From NCBI GenBank assembly GCA_029259595.1, contig JAJDEW010000129.1, positions 1 to 64,000 on the forward strand: DNA of 64,000 nt, written 5' to 3'. Shown one piece after another: positions 50,852-59,645 of the stretch. Position 1 is the first letter of the stretch. The number at the start of each line of letters is the position of its first letter. Both the position numbers and the translations under genes were made by a program. The notes beneath the pieces were generated by a model. That model ran no database searches, was not told where the DNA came from, and saw only the letters and a program-made list of their open reading frames with translations. Source of the DNA: Planctomycetota bacterium (lineage in GTDB: Bacteria; Planctomycetota; UBA1135; GCA-002686595).

Positions 50852-52297
50852 GTGCTCAGCGCCAGCCAACTCACCTGCGTCGTCCGCCGAACTCTTCTGC
50901 GGCTTGCCGTGCCCCTGCTTTGTGCGGGCATGGGAGCGGCGGACGAGCTCGTCATCGGCAAGGATCTGGAGGCGGCACGCGTTCAGGCCGAGCGCGATGG
51001 TCGGCCGCTCTTGATCACCTTCGGCGCGGCCTGGTGCTCGGCCTGCCGCGAGCTGCGTACGAACACCCTGAAGCGCGCCGACGTCCAGGCAGCGGGCGCC
51101 GCCTTTCACATCGTCTTCCTCGAGCTCGATCGGAACACGGCTCTCGCGCGCGCCTACCGCGTCGCGGGAACGCCGCATTTCTTCGTCGAACGCGCGAACG
51201 GGGAGGTGTTGCTCGAGCTGGTCGGAGGTCTGCCGGGACCGGGCATGGTGGCCTTTCTGAGCGAGGGAGCACGCCGCGCGCGCGAAGGACGCGGCAGCGG
51301 TCCGGCGGCCTGGGCCGACGGCGACAACACGCCGGTGGCCTTCGACCTGGAGGGCTATCGCGGGCTCGGGATCTGCTTCTCGCACGTCGGCTACGGACCG
51401 CTGCAGCTTCCGAGTCAGTCACCGGGACAGGTCCTGCGCTTCGGGCTGCGCCCGGAGACGCCTTCGACGTTGACCGAAGGTCAGTGGGAGGTCACCTGGA
51501 CCGAGTCGTTCGCCAACGTGTTCGCCTTTCGGCGCGACGACTTCCGCCTCGACTACCTGACGCTCAACTCGGCCTTGGCGGTGGCCTACGGCCTGTCGAA
51601 CGAGCTGAAACTCGAGTTCAACGTCCGCAACCTCTCGCGCTACGACAGCTTTCTCGACCCGATCACCGACGCCTTTCACGACCTCTTCGGACTGGGCGCC
51701 TCGGGCCGCGACGAGTTTCCCGACAACGACAACGTGATCAGCCTCGAGGCCGAAGACGGGATCGCGATCGAGGACCGGCGCTCGGGTACGGAATCGACCG
51801 ACATCGGGGTCCTCCTGCAACACAACCTGACGTGCGGAACGGCGACGCTGCCGGCGCTCTCCTATTCGATCGGTGCCCAAGCCCATCTGGGCGGACACGC
51901 CGACCTCGAGGGCGCCAATCCCTTCAGCGTGGGCCTCTCGTTCGCTTCGTCGCGGCGTGTGAGCAGGGAGATCTATCTCTACGGCGGCCTCGCCTTCGCC
52001 TGGCACGGACTCGACCAGGCCCGTGGCTTGCCGCTCGACACACGCCAGGCTTCGGGCCTCTTCGCGGTCGAATGGCGCTACGGTCCGGATCGCTCCTGGG
52101 TGCTCCAGTACCTCGTCAGCGAAGGCGTGGCCGAGACCCGCGACCCGTTCGACGCACCGTCGCACGAGATCAACCTCGGCTGGAAGTGGGAGTACGACTC
52201 GAACCGCGTCTTCGAGATCGGGCTGATCGAGAACATCATCGAGGTCGACAACAGCCCCGACTTCGGGCTGCACTTCGGGCTGCGGCGGCGGTTCTGA
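50852..52297 (+). CDS. Thioredoxin domain fused to DUF3187 outer-membrane domain
   Basis: A 481-aa protein. The GTG at 50852 is the best start that gives a signal peptide ('LLRLAVPLLCAGMGAADE'); other in-frame starts upstream are possible. Residues about 35-140 are a thioredoxin-like domain with a redox pair 'WCSAC' and cis-Pro 'AGTPHFFVE'. Residues about 175-481 match DUF3187: a long beta-rich region ('WEVTWTESFANVFAF', 'YGLSNELKLEFNVRNLSRYD', 'GVLLQHNLTCG') ending in strand-like 'FGLHFGLRRRF', as in outer-membrane barrels. Thioredoxin fused to a barrel-type domain is unusual and would place a thiol-disulfide centre at the outer membrane. Ends at a hairpin (52301-52325). Confidence 0.82.
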   Translation: MLSASQLTCVVRRTLLRLAVPLLCAGMGAADELVIGKDLEAARVQAERDGRPLLITFGAAWCSACRELRTNTLKRADVQAAGAAFHIVFLELDRNTALARAYRVAGTPHFFVERANGEVLLELVGGLPGPGMVAFLSEGARRAREGRGSGPAAWADGDNTPVAFDLEGYRGLGICFSHVGYGPLQLPSQSPGQVLRFGLRPETPSTLTEGQWEVTWTESFANVFAFRRDDFRLDYLTLNSALAVAYGLSNELKLEFNVRNLSRYDSFLDPITDAFHDLFGLGASGRDEFPDNDNVISLEAEDGIAIEDRRSGTESTDIGVLLQHNLTCGTATLPALSYSIGAQAHLGGHADLEGANPFSVGLSFASSRRVSREIYLYGGLAFAWHGLDQARGLPLDTRQASGLFAVEWRYGPDRSWVLQYLVSEGVAETRDPFDAPSHEINLGWKWEYDSNRVFEIGLIENIIEVDNSPDFGLHFGLRRRF

Positions 52298-52300
52298 GCG

Positions 52301-52325
52301 GGACGCAGCCGCTTCGTCTGCGTCC
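52301..52325 (+). terminator. Hairpin terminator after Trx-DUF3187 gene
   Basis: GGACGCAG (52301-52308) and CTGCGTCC (52318-52325) form a perfect 8-bp stem with a 9-nt loop just after the stop at 52297. Adjacent GC pairs may extend it. Confidence 0.5.
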
Positions 52326-52437
52326 GCGGTGAGGAAGGCGGACCCGACCCGACGGTCGCGCGGCCGCCGGAAGGACCTCGCAACGCGTGCCGGCACGCGC
52401 CCCCGTTTGGGAATCCTCGGGCCGCCACGGGCGCGCG

Positions 52438-52467
52438 CTCGGAGGGCCTCCCTCCTTCGCGTAGGAT
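52438..52467 (+). promoter_or_regulatory. bioFD promoter, leaderless position
   Basis: CTCGGA (52438-52443), an 18-nt spacer and TAGGAT (52462-52467), which ends 7 nt before the ATG at 52475. The other ATG, at 52466, lies within this hexamer and is therefore less likely to be the start. Confidence 0.45.
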
Positions 52468-52474
52468 GCGCGCC

Positions 52475-54295
52475 ATGCCTTCCCTCGAGACGGAACTCAC
52501 CGACGAGATGGCCGCTTGGGAAGCGGCCGGTTTGCGTCGCGCCCTCGACGACCAGCGCGAGGGGCGGGTCGACTTCGCCTCCAACGATTACCTCGGCCTG
52601 TCGACCGACCCCAGCGTGATCGCCGCGGCCCGAGAGGCGCTCGAACGCTTCGGCGCGGGCTCGCGGGCGTCGCGCTTGCTCGGCGGCGGAACGCCCCTGC
52701 ACGAGCGCGCCGAAGCGGCCGCGGCCCAGTGGCTCGGCGCCCAGGCGGCGCTGCTCTTCCCGTCCGGCTTCCAGGCCAACCTGGGCATCCTCGCGACGCT
52801 GGCCGGACGCGGCGACGCGGTCTTCACCGACCAGCTCGTACACGCCTCGTGGATCGACGGGGCGCGCCTGTCCCACGCGCGCGTGCACGTGCACCGACAC
52901 CTCGACCTCGAGGAGCTCGAGCGCGGGCTGCGCCATGCGCGTGGCGCGCGGCGGCGGATCGTCGTGACGGAGAGCATCTTCAGCATGGACGGCGACGCGC
53001 CGGACCTGAACGCGCTGCACGAGATCTGCGCGCGGCACGCCGCGGGCCTGATCGTCGACGAAGCTCACAGTGCGGGCCTGCTCGGGAGCGAGGGCTCGGG
53101 CGCTTGGAATGCAGCGGGGCTGGATCCCGACTCGCCGACGCTGATCGCGCGCATCGTGACGGGCGGCAAGGCGCTCGGCGTCGCCGGGGCCCTTGTCGTC
53201 GGTTCGCGCACCCTGCGCGAGCACTTGCTCAACCGCGCGCGCGCCTTCGTCTTCACCACCGCTCCCCCGCCGGCGCTCGCGGGCGGGCTCTGCGCGGCGA
53301 TCGAGCGTTGTCGTGCGGCGGACAACGAGCGCGCACGCGCCCTGAAGCTCGCGCGTCAACTCGCACAACGTCTGGGGATGCAGCTCCCGGCCGCGGCGAT
53401 CGTGCCCTATGTCATCGGCGACGCGGAAGGCGCGCTCGAGCTCGCCGAAACGGCCAAGGCAAAGGGCTTCGACGTGCGCGCCGTGCGACCGCCGAGCGTG
53501 CCCGAGAACACGTCGCGCCTGCGCCTCGTCTGTCACGCCACGAACACGGACGCCGAGGCCGACGAGCTCGCGCGCATGCTCCCGCGCACGAAACCCAAGT
53601 CCACCCCCACTCCGCCCGCCACGAAGACGAGCCGCGCCCGTACGGGACGCACCCTGTTCGTCGTCGGGACCGACACCGGCGTCGGCAAGACCGTCGCGAG
53701 TGCGCTCCTGCTCCTGGCGGCCAAGCGTCGCGGCCCCGCCGCGTACTGGAAGCCGGTGCAAACGGGCCCCGACAGCGATACGGAGACGGTCGCCAATCTC
53801 ACCGGCGCCGCGCCGCACGAGCTCCTGCGGCCGGCCTGGAGCCTGACGTTGCCCGCGTCGCCGCACGAAGCCGCCGCCCACGAGGCGACGACGATCGACC
53901 CGTCCAAGATCGAGGGTGCCCTCGAGGGGCTCGAGCGCACGCTGGGGCACGCGCACCGCGTCGTCGAGCTGGCCGGGGGCCTGTTCGTGCCTTACACGCT
54001 GGACGTGACGCAGGCGGACTGGCTCGAGCGCAAGGGCGCGGCCTGCATCCTGGTCGCGCGTTCCGGACTGGGCACGCTGAACCATACGCTCTTGACGCTC
54101 GAGGCCCTGCGCACGCGGCACATCGTGCCCGAAGCGCTGCTCTTGGTCGGCGAGCGCCACGATTCGAACCGCGAGACCCTGTGTCGCATGGGACAGATCG
54201 AGCGCGTGTTCGAGATCGAGCCGTTCGCCGTGCTCGAGCGCCTCGCGCTCGACGCCTGGCTCGATGCCAACCCGCTCGACGGCCTGTTCGTATGA
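52475..54295 (+). CDS. bioF-bioD: Bifunctional BioF-BioD: KAPA synthase and dethiobiotin synthetase
   Basis: A 606-aa fusion of two biotin-pathway enzymes. Residues about 1-370 are BioF (8-amino-7-oxononanoate synthase, PLP-dependent): 'VDFASNDYLGLS', 'GAGSRASRLLGGGTPLHERAE', 'IVDEAHSAGLLG' and the PLP Lys near 232 in 'IVTGGKALG'. A Pro/Thr/Lys linker at about 372-390 follows. Residues about 391-606 are BioD: P-loop 'VVGTDTGVGKT' (about 396-406), 'YWKPVQTGPDSD' and 'VVELAGGLFVPYT'. BioF and BioD catalyse steps 1 and 3; BioA, encoded by the next gene (4-nt overlap), catalyses step 2. The fusion probably guarantees equal amounts of the two enzymes. Confidence 0.93.
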   Translation: MPSLETELTDEMAAWEAAGLRRALDDQREGRVDFASNDYLGLSTDPSVIAAAREALERFGAGSRASRLLGGGTPLHERAEAAAAQWLGAQAALLFPSGFQANLGILATLAGRGDAVFTDQLVHASWIDGARLSHARVHVHRHLDLEELERGLRHARGARRRIVVTESIFSMDGDAPDLNALHEICARHAAGLIVDEAHSAGLLGSEGSGAWNAAGLDPDSPTLIARIVTGGKALGVAGALVVGSRTLREHLLNRARAFVFTTAPPPALAGGLCAAIERCRAADNERARALKLARQLAQRLGMQLPAAAIVPYVIGDAEGALELAETAKAKGFDVRAVRPPSVPENTSRLRLVCHATNTDAEADELARMLPRTKPKSTPTPPATKTSRARTGRTLFVVGTDTGVGKTVASALLLLAAKRRGPAAYWKPVQTGPDSDTETVANLTGAAPHELLRPAWSLTLPASPHEAAAHEATTIDPSKIEGALEGLERTLGHAHRVVELAGGLFVPYTLDVTQADWLERKGAACILVARSGLGTLNHTLLTLEALRTRHIVPEALLLVGERHDSNRETLCRMGQIERVFEIEPFAVLERLALDAWLDANPLDGLFV

Positions 54296-55566
54296 CCCCC
54301 GAGTCGCTCTCCGCGCGCGACGCGCGCTGCATCTGGCATCCCTACACGCAACACGGCATCGAGGCCGAACCGCTCGCCGTGCGCGCGGCCGCGGGATCCG
54401 AACTCGAGCTCGAGGACGGGCGGCGCCTGCTCGACGCGATCGCATCGTGGTGGACTTGCCTGCACGGTCACGGTCACCCGAAGCTGGTCGCAGCGCTCGC
54501 GCACCAGGCCCGCACGCTCGATCACGTCCTCTTCGCGGGAGCGACGCACGAACCCGCCGTGCAGCTGGCCGAACGACTGCTCGCGCTCGCACCCGCCGGA
54601 CTCACGCGCGTCTTCTACTCGGACGACGGCTCGACCACGGTCGAGGTCGCGCTGAAGATGGCCTATCTCGCGCACGTGCACGGCGGAGCGCCCGAACGGA
54701 CCGTGTTCCTCGCCCTCGAGGAGGCGTATCACGGCGACACGTTCGGAGCGATGGCGGTCGGCGACCCCGTGCCCTTCTTCGAGCCGCTCGCGCCGTTTCT
54801 GTTCGAGGTGCAGCGCGTGCCGGTCGACGCCGGCGCGCTGGATGCGGCTCTCGCCGAGCACGCGGGCCGCGTCGCGGCGGTCCTCGTCGAGCCGCTCGTT
54901 CAAGGGGCCGCGGGCATGCGCTTTCACGCGCCCGCCTTCGTGCGCCACGCGCGCGCGGCCTGCGACGCCCACGGGGCTTACATGATCGCGGACGAGGTCA
55001 TGACGGGCTTCGGCCGCACGGGAACGCTCTTCGCCTGCGAACAGGCCGGGATCACGCCCGACTTCCTGTGCATCGCGAAGGCCCTGACCGGCGGAACGGT
55101 CGCCCTCGCGGCGACGCTGACGCGCGAAGCGGTCTACGAGGCCTTCCTGTCGTCCGACCGTTCGCGCTTCTTTCCGCACGGACACACGATGACGGCCAAC
55201 CCGATCGGCTGCGCCGTGGCCCTGGCCTCGCTGGCCCTGCTGGAAGAGGAGGATACGGTCGCGCGCCTGAACGCGATCGGGCAGCGCATCCACGCGGGCC
55301 TCGTCGAGCGGCTCGACGGCGAGCGCCGCGTCCGCGACTTGCGTCAGCGCGGCGGGATCGTCGCCCTGGACCTCGTGCCCCCCGCGGGCGAGGCGCCGGG
55401 CTACCTCGCCACGATGACCCCGCGCCTGCGCGCCGCCGCGATCGAGCGCGGCGTCCTGCTGCGCCCGCTCGGCAACGTGCTCTATGCGCTTCCGCCAGCG
55501 TGCCTGACCGACGTCGAATGCGACCGCATCAGCACGGTCATGGCCGAGCTCGCCTTGCTCGACTGA
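54292..55566 (+). CDS. bioA: Adenosylmethionine-8-amino-7-oxononanoate aminotransferase BioA
   Basis: A 424-aa class III aminotransferase that converts KAPA to DAPA using SAM as amino donor. BioA hallmarks: 'IWHPYTQHG', 'IASWWTCLHGHGHP', 'VFYSDDGSTTVEVALKMA', 'YHGDTFGAM', 'MIADEVMTGFGRTG' and the PLP Lys near 263 in 'CIAKALTGG'. The ATG overlaps the stop of bioFD (ATGA), so it is translated with it. The Trp-Trp pair (SWW) near the N-terminus is specific to BioA over other class III enzymes. Confidence 0.96.
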   Translation: MTPESLSARDARCIWHPYTQHGIEAEPLAVRAAAGSELELEDGRRLLDAIASWWTCLHGHGHPKLVAALAHQARTLDHVLFAGATHEPAVQLAERLLALAPAGLTRVFYSDDGSTTVEVALKMAYLAHVHGGAPERTVFLALEEAYHGDTFGAMAVGDPVPFFEPLAPFLFEVQRVPVDAGALDAALAEHAGRVAAVLVEPLVQGAAGMRFHAPAFVRHARAACDAHGAYMIADEVMTGFGRTGTLFACEQAGITPDFLCIAKALTGGTVALAATLTREAVYEAFLSSDRSRFFPHGHTMTANPIGCAVALASLALLEEEDTVARLNAIGQRIHAGLVERLDGERRVRDLRQRGGIVALDLVPPAGEAPGYLATMTPRLRAAAIERGVLLRPLGNVLYALPPACLTDVECDRISTVMAELALLD

Positions 55567-55602
55567 TTCCGGGTTGTCATCGTCGCCGCTCGTGAGCACC
55601 GC

Positions 55603-55608
55603 TACAGT
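55603..55608 (+). promoter_or_regulatory. -10-like element, DUF423 gene, leaderless position
   Basis: TACAGT ends 7 nt before the ATG at 55616. There is no ribosome-binding site, although the gene follows bioA by only 49 nt. Confidence 0.35.
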
Positions 55609-55615
55609 GCGGCGC

Positions 55616-55993
55616 ATGTCCACCCGGCGCATTCTCGTCATCGCGTGCGGCCTGGCCGCCGTCGCCGTCGCGCTCGGCGCCTTCGGCGCCCACGCCCTGC
55701 GCGAGCGTCTCGAGGCCGCTGACCAGCTCGCGCACTGGGAGACGGCCGTGCGCTACCAGATGTGGCACGCGTTGGCCCTCCTGGCCTTCGGCCTCTTTCG
55801 TCGTGCACACCCCGGGGGCAGCGCCGTGGCGTGGTGCTTCCTCGTCGGCACCGTCTGCTTCAGCGGCTCGATCTACCTGCTCGCGCTCGAGATCGGAAGC
55901 GCCGTCGTGTGGCCCTTCACCCCGCTCGGCGGCCTGCTCTTGATCGCTGGCTGGATCGGCTTCGCGGTCACGGCCACGCGCTCGAGCGCTTGA
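55616..55993 (+). CDS. DUF423 family membrane protein
   Basis: A 125-aa protein with four hydrophobic helices, typical of DUF423 ('ILVIACGLAAVAVALGAFGAHAL', here 23 residues split by the family's GAFGAHxL motif, then 'WHALALLAFGLF', 'FSGSIYLLAL', 'FTPLGGLLLIAGW'). The motifs GAFGAHAL and TPLGG are the family signature. Function is unknown in any organism I know of. The location after bioA is probably coincidental. Confidence 0.92.
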   Translation: MSTRRILVIACGLAAVAVALGAFGAHALRERLEAADQLAHWETAVRYQMWHALALLAFGLFRRAHPGGSAVAWCFLVGTVCFSGSIYLLALEIGSAVVWPFTPLGGLLLIAGWIGFAVTATRSSA

Positions 55994-56046
55994 CCCGAAG
56001 CGCGTTCGACAGGCGGACACGAGCGGGTCGCTGCAAGCGCCTTCGA

Positions 56047-56511
56047 TCAGCGCACTTCGACCGGAATCGTCGCGCTGGTGAGCTCGACCTCGCGGTCCGT
56101 CGTCGTATCCGTCAAGCGGATCGTGACGCGTCCGGGGCGCTCGGCCGCCGGACTGTAGCTAGAGAAGGTCAAGCTGCTTCCGGGAGCGAAGGTGCGCGCC
56201 TCGAGCCCGGTGCCACACCAGGCGAAGAACGGGCCCGGCGACCAGGCGCCGTCGGCGAAGAACTCCTCGGTCAGGATCGGCGCGTCCGGGCCGTAGCCGA
56301 CGAAGGTGTAGGTCCGCTCGGTCGTGTTCGTCATGCGCAGGCGCATCGCACCCGAGACGGGGTCGCGTCCGGCGAGCTCGAGGGTCGGAAGGGTTTTCGT
56401 GCTCGGCGCGGTGGTCTCCGTCGTCGTCTCGACGAGATCGGCCGGAGGCCGCTCCGTGCGGCAGGACGTGGCGAACAGGCCGAGGGCGAGGGCAAGGTGG
56501 ATGGTCTTCAT
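56047..56511 (-). CDS. Small exported lipoprotein, BsuPI-like beta domain
   Basis: A 154-aa protein from the ATG at 56511. The signal peptide 'LALALGLFATSC' ends in a Cys lipobox, predicting lipid attachment. After a Thr/Glu/Pro linker the mature part is a beta-rich domain ('MRLRMTNTTERTYTFVGYG', 'FAPGSSLTFSSYSP', 'RVTIRLTDTTTDREVELTS') with an immunoglobulin-like look. No specific family is certain. Convergent with DUF423 upstream and adjacent to the VWA gene. Confidence 0.72.
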   Translation of the reverse strand: MKTIHLALALGLFATSCRTERPPADLVETTTETTAPSTKTLPTLELAGRDPVSGAMRLRMTNTTERTYTFVGYGPDAPILTEEFFADGAWSPGPFFAWCGTGLEARTFAPGSSLTFSSYSPAAERPGRVTIRLTDTTTDREVELTSATIPVEVR

Positions 56512-56573
56512 GCACCTGGAACGACAGGCGCCGGGGCGATCTTGGCGCACATCTGGCTTTTTTCCGCGGACGA

Positions 56574-59500
56574 TCAGCGCTGGCCCTTGCCCGGGCTCAC
56601 GACGGGGCCTTCGGGCTTTGCGCCGAAGCGCTTGCGCACGAGCGCGCGCAGCTCGGCTTCGAGCCTCTCGATCTCCTTCTCGAGCAGCGCCTCCGGGCTC
56701 TCGTCGGCGCCGTCCTCGGGTTCGGTCAAGGCCAGGGCGTCGACCTTCTCGGCCTGCAGCAAGGCGCGGCGGTACATGGCGCGCGTCAGGGCGTAGGTCG
56801 CCTCCGCCACGTCATCCGTCAACGCCTCGAACTCGCGCTCGAGATCCGGGGCGGCGAGCTCGACCAGCTGGACGAACTCGTCGAACTCCTCGTCGGCGAG
56901 CGTCGGCGCCAGGGCCATCGAGGCCGCGAGGAGCTCCGCGACGGAGCGCTCGCGCACGTGCACGCTGCGGCGCAGGAACTCGGCGAAGCGCGCCACGAGA
57001 ACGGTCCGCCGGAAACCCGGCGTCGCGCCCTGCCAGGTCGAAGCGTCGGCGGCCGAGAACGCGAGGGTTTCCTCCGTCGCCACCTCGGCCTGCTCGCGCG
57101 CCGCCTCGTCGAGGGCGCCCGCGTCGACGGCATGGGCCGGCTTGTAGCGCAGGCGGACCGTGGCGAGCGGACCCGCCGTGTTCGCGAAGGAGGCCAGCTC
57201 GACTTCGTACAGCGCCGAGACCTGATGGCCGGCGTTGATCTCGCCCGCGTCGACCGCATCGTCGCGGAAGAGCCGATCGGCGATGGCGCGATTCTCGTAG
57301 CCGAGCTGACGGTAGCTCAGGACCTGGGCGGGATCGAATTCGACCTGGATCTTCACGTCGCGCGCGACGGGTTGGAAGGCGCCGGTGAAGTTCTCGACGA
57401 GCGCCCGCCGGGCTTCCCGCTCGGAGTCGATCGTGTTGAACAGACCATCGCCGCGATCCGCCAGCTGCTCGAGGAAGGCGTCGTGGTGATCGCCCATCCC
57501 GACGCCGACGGTGTTCAGGTACACACCCTGGTCGCGCTGCGCGCTGACACCGGCCAGGAGACTCAGCTGGTCCGTTTCGCCGATGTTGCCGACGCCGTCC
57601 GAGAGCAGCACCACGCGGTTCACTGCGTTCGCGGTCAGCTGCGACGCGGCGTGCTCGAAGCCCGTCAAGAGGCCGGCCTCGAGGTTCGTCCCGCCCCCGG
57701 GCTCCAGCGCGGCGATCACGTCCAGCGCGGCGCTACGGTTGGCGGCCGAGGTCATCGGCAGGGCCACGCTCGCCTCATTCGCGAAGGTCACGATCGCGAG
57801 CGAGTCGTTCGTGGACAGCTGCTCGAGCAGGAGCTCGAGGCTCTTCTTCACGAGCGGCATGCGCAACGGCATGTCCATCGAACCCGACACGTCGACCACG
57901 AAGGTCAAGGCCAGGTCCTGACGCTCGAAGGCGTCGACGTCGCGCGCTCGCACGCCGACCCGCAGAACCTGCAGCGTCGCAGCGCGCGCATCGAAGGCCG
58001 GAGCCAGCTCGACACGCACGGCGAAGGGGCGCCCTTCGGTCGGAGGCACGAGGTCGGGCCGGAAGTAGTTGACGAACTCCTCGGTACGCACCTGCTCGCG
58101 CGCCGGCAAGCGACCGGCGCGGAGCGTGCGCCGTGCGAGGGCGTAGCTGGCCGTGTCGACGTCCGCCGCGAAGGTCGAGAGCGGATCGTCGGCGGTGCGC
58201 ACGAAGGGGTGCTCGCCCCAGCAACGGAAGAAGTAGTCCCGCGGCGCCTCGTTCGGGCGCAGTCCGCACATGCTGTCCAGCTGCGCGAGGTAGGCCTTCG
58301 CGTCCGCGGGGTTCCGTGCGGCGGAGAGCTCGTCGCGCAGCGCGTTGTCACGCTCCTCCGACTCGACGTAGCCGATGTCGCGCAGGAGCTCGACCTCCTT
58401 GCGCCCGTCCTTTCGTGCTCGCCTCGGAGCCGCTTCGAGCAGCCCGCGCAGGTCCTGCGCCTGCTCCTTGTCGTCGCGCTGCCTGGGAGTGACGAACCGG
58501 CGCTCCGGTCCGCCGCCCCCGTAGCCCAGCGCCTCGAGCGTCGGCTCCGCGATCGGTTCCTCTTCGGCTTCCGCTTGGCGGACGCGACCGCCATGCCTGT
58601 TGCCGAAGCGCGCCCCTCCGCTCGCGGGCGGCACGGTGTCGCCGGCACCCTTGTAGGTCACCGCCCGACCTCCGGCCGAAGCGGGGGACTTCAGCGCCTG
58701 GCCTCCCGCCCCACCGGGCGCTCCCAGCCCGGGGGAACTCGGCCCGCTCGCAGACGGAGCGGACGGGGTCGCGGACGGCTCGAGTCCGGCGGCGACGGAC
58801 GGCTCGCCCCGTGCGAGGAGACCGAGCTGCACCTCGAGCGGGCCGTCGGCGAGCTTGTCCGTACCATCGTCCCCGCCCCCGGCCACGTAACCGAGCGAGT
58901 TCAGTTCCTCGAAAGTCGCTTCGAAGTCGAGCTCTCCCAGGTCCCCCAAGGCTCGGTCCGGATCGGAAGCCGTCACGCTGGAGGCGTCGGAGAAGAGACT
59001 CGCCCCGAGAGCGTCCCCAGGAGCGACTTCAGGAGCGACTTCGGCCGCCTGCTCGCGCACGGCCTCGCCGGCCTGAAACGCGAGCTCCTTCGACTCTCCG
59101 AGCCCTTCCGCCTTCGCGAGCGTGCTCGCCTTCTGCCGTTGCGCATACGCATCCTCGGGGGGTGCGTAGCGCGCAGCGCCGGCGTCGGAGTCCTTGCGGA
59201 AGCCGGATTCGAGCTCGGGTGCCCGCGCCACCCCGTCGAGGGCGGTCGCGGCGGGCGCCGGCGGGGCGTGCAACTCTTTCCACAGCACGACGCCGCCGAA
59301 CAGCAAGACGACTGCCGCGGCGGCGCGGACGAACGGTCCCCCGCGCAGCAACAGGAAGCCGCCACGGTGCTCGCGGGCGCGTACGTCCTCGTCGCGTCGA
59401 TCGCTGGCGGCCGCGACGATGCGCTGCGCCAGGTCGTTCCCGGCCGAGGAAGCGTCCTCCGTCGTGTAGGCGGTCCGCACGAGGCCGATGGTCGCTTCCA

Positions 59501-59645
59501 GGCGTTCCTTCTCGGCGCTGAGCTCGGGCGAGGCCGCCAGCTCGTCCTCGAAGGCCGCGCGTTCGGTGTCTTCGAGCTCGCCGAAGACGTAGGCGCACAG
59601 CTTCTCTTGCAGAAGCTCGCGTTCGCTCTTGTCGTGCGCGCTCAT
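56574..59645 (-). CDS. Membrane anti-sigma-like / YfbK-type VWA protein
   Basis: A 1023-aa protein. The N-terminus (about 1-90, 'KLCAYVFGELEDTERAAFED') resembles the anti-sigma N-terminal helical domain, though without a zinc HxxxCxxC motif. One membrane helix follows at about 108-124. A long Ala/Gly/Pro/Glu-rich region (about 130-420) leads to the YfbK N-terminal domain ('DDPLSTFAADVDTASYALAR'), then a VWA domain with an intact MIDAS 'FVVDVSGSMD' near 585, and a C-terminal DUF3520-like region ending in a coiled coil. The ATG overlaps the upstream ECF sigma stop by 4 nt (ATGA). The likely role is sequestering the sigma factor and releasing it on an envelope signal, by analogy. Confidence 0.9.
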   Translation of the reverse strand: MSAHDKSERELLQEKLCAYVFGELEDTERAAFEDELAASPELSAEKERLEATIGLVRTAYTTEDASSAGNDLAQRIVAAASDRRDEDVRAREHRGGFLLLRGGPFVRAAAAVVLLFGGVVLWKELHAPPAPAATALDGVARAPELESGFRKDSDAGAARYAPPEDAYAQRQKASTLAKAEGLGESKELAFQAGEAVREQAAEVAPEVAPGDALGASLFSDASSVTASDPDRALGDLGELDFEATFEELNSLGYVAGGGDDGTDKLADGPLEVQLGLLARGEPSVAAGLEPSATPSAPSASGPSSPGLGAPGGAGGQALKSPASAGGRAVTYKGAGDTVPPASGGARFGNRHGGRVRQAEAEEEPIAEPTLEALGYGGGGPERRFVTPRQRDDKEQAQDLRGLLEAAPRRARKDGRKEVELLRDIGYVESEERDNALRDELSAARNPADAKAYLAQLDSMCGLRPNEAPRDYFFRCWGEHPFVRTADDPLSTFAADVDTASYALARRTLRAGRLPAREQVRTEEFVNYFRPDLVPPTEGRPFAVRVELAPAFDARAATLQVLRVGVRARDVDAFERQDLALTFVVDVSGSMDMPLRMPLVKKSLELLLEQLSTNDSLAIVTFANEASVALPMTSAANRSAALDVIAALEPGGGTNLEAGLLTGFEHAASQLTANAVNRVVLLSDGVGNIGETDQLSLLAGVSAQRDQGVYLNTVGVGMGDHHDAFLEQLADRGDGLFNTIDSEREARRALVENFTGAFQPVARDVKIQVEFDPAQVLSYRQLGYENRAIADRLFRDDAVDAGEINAGHQVSALYEVELASFANTAGPLATVRLRYKPAHAVDAGALDEAAREQAEVATEETLAFSAADASTWQGATPGFRRTVLVARFAEFLRRSVHVRERSVAELLAASMALAPTLADEEFDEFVQLVELAAPDLEREFEALTDDVAEATYALTRAMYRRALLQAEKVDALALTEPEDGADESPEALLEKEIERLEAELRALVRKRFGAKPEGPVVSPGKGQR

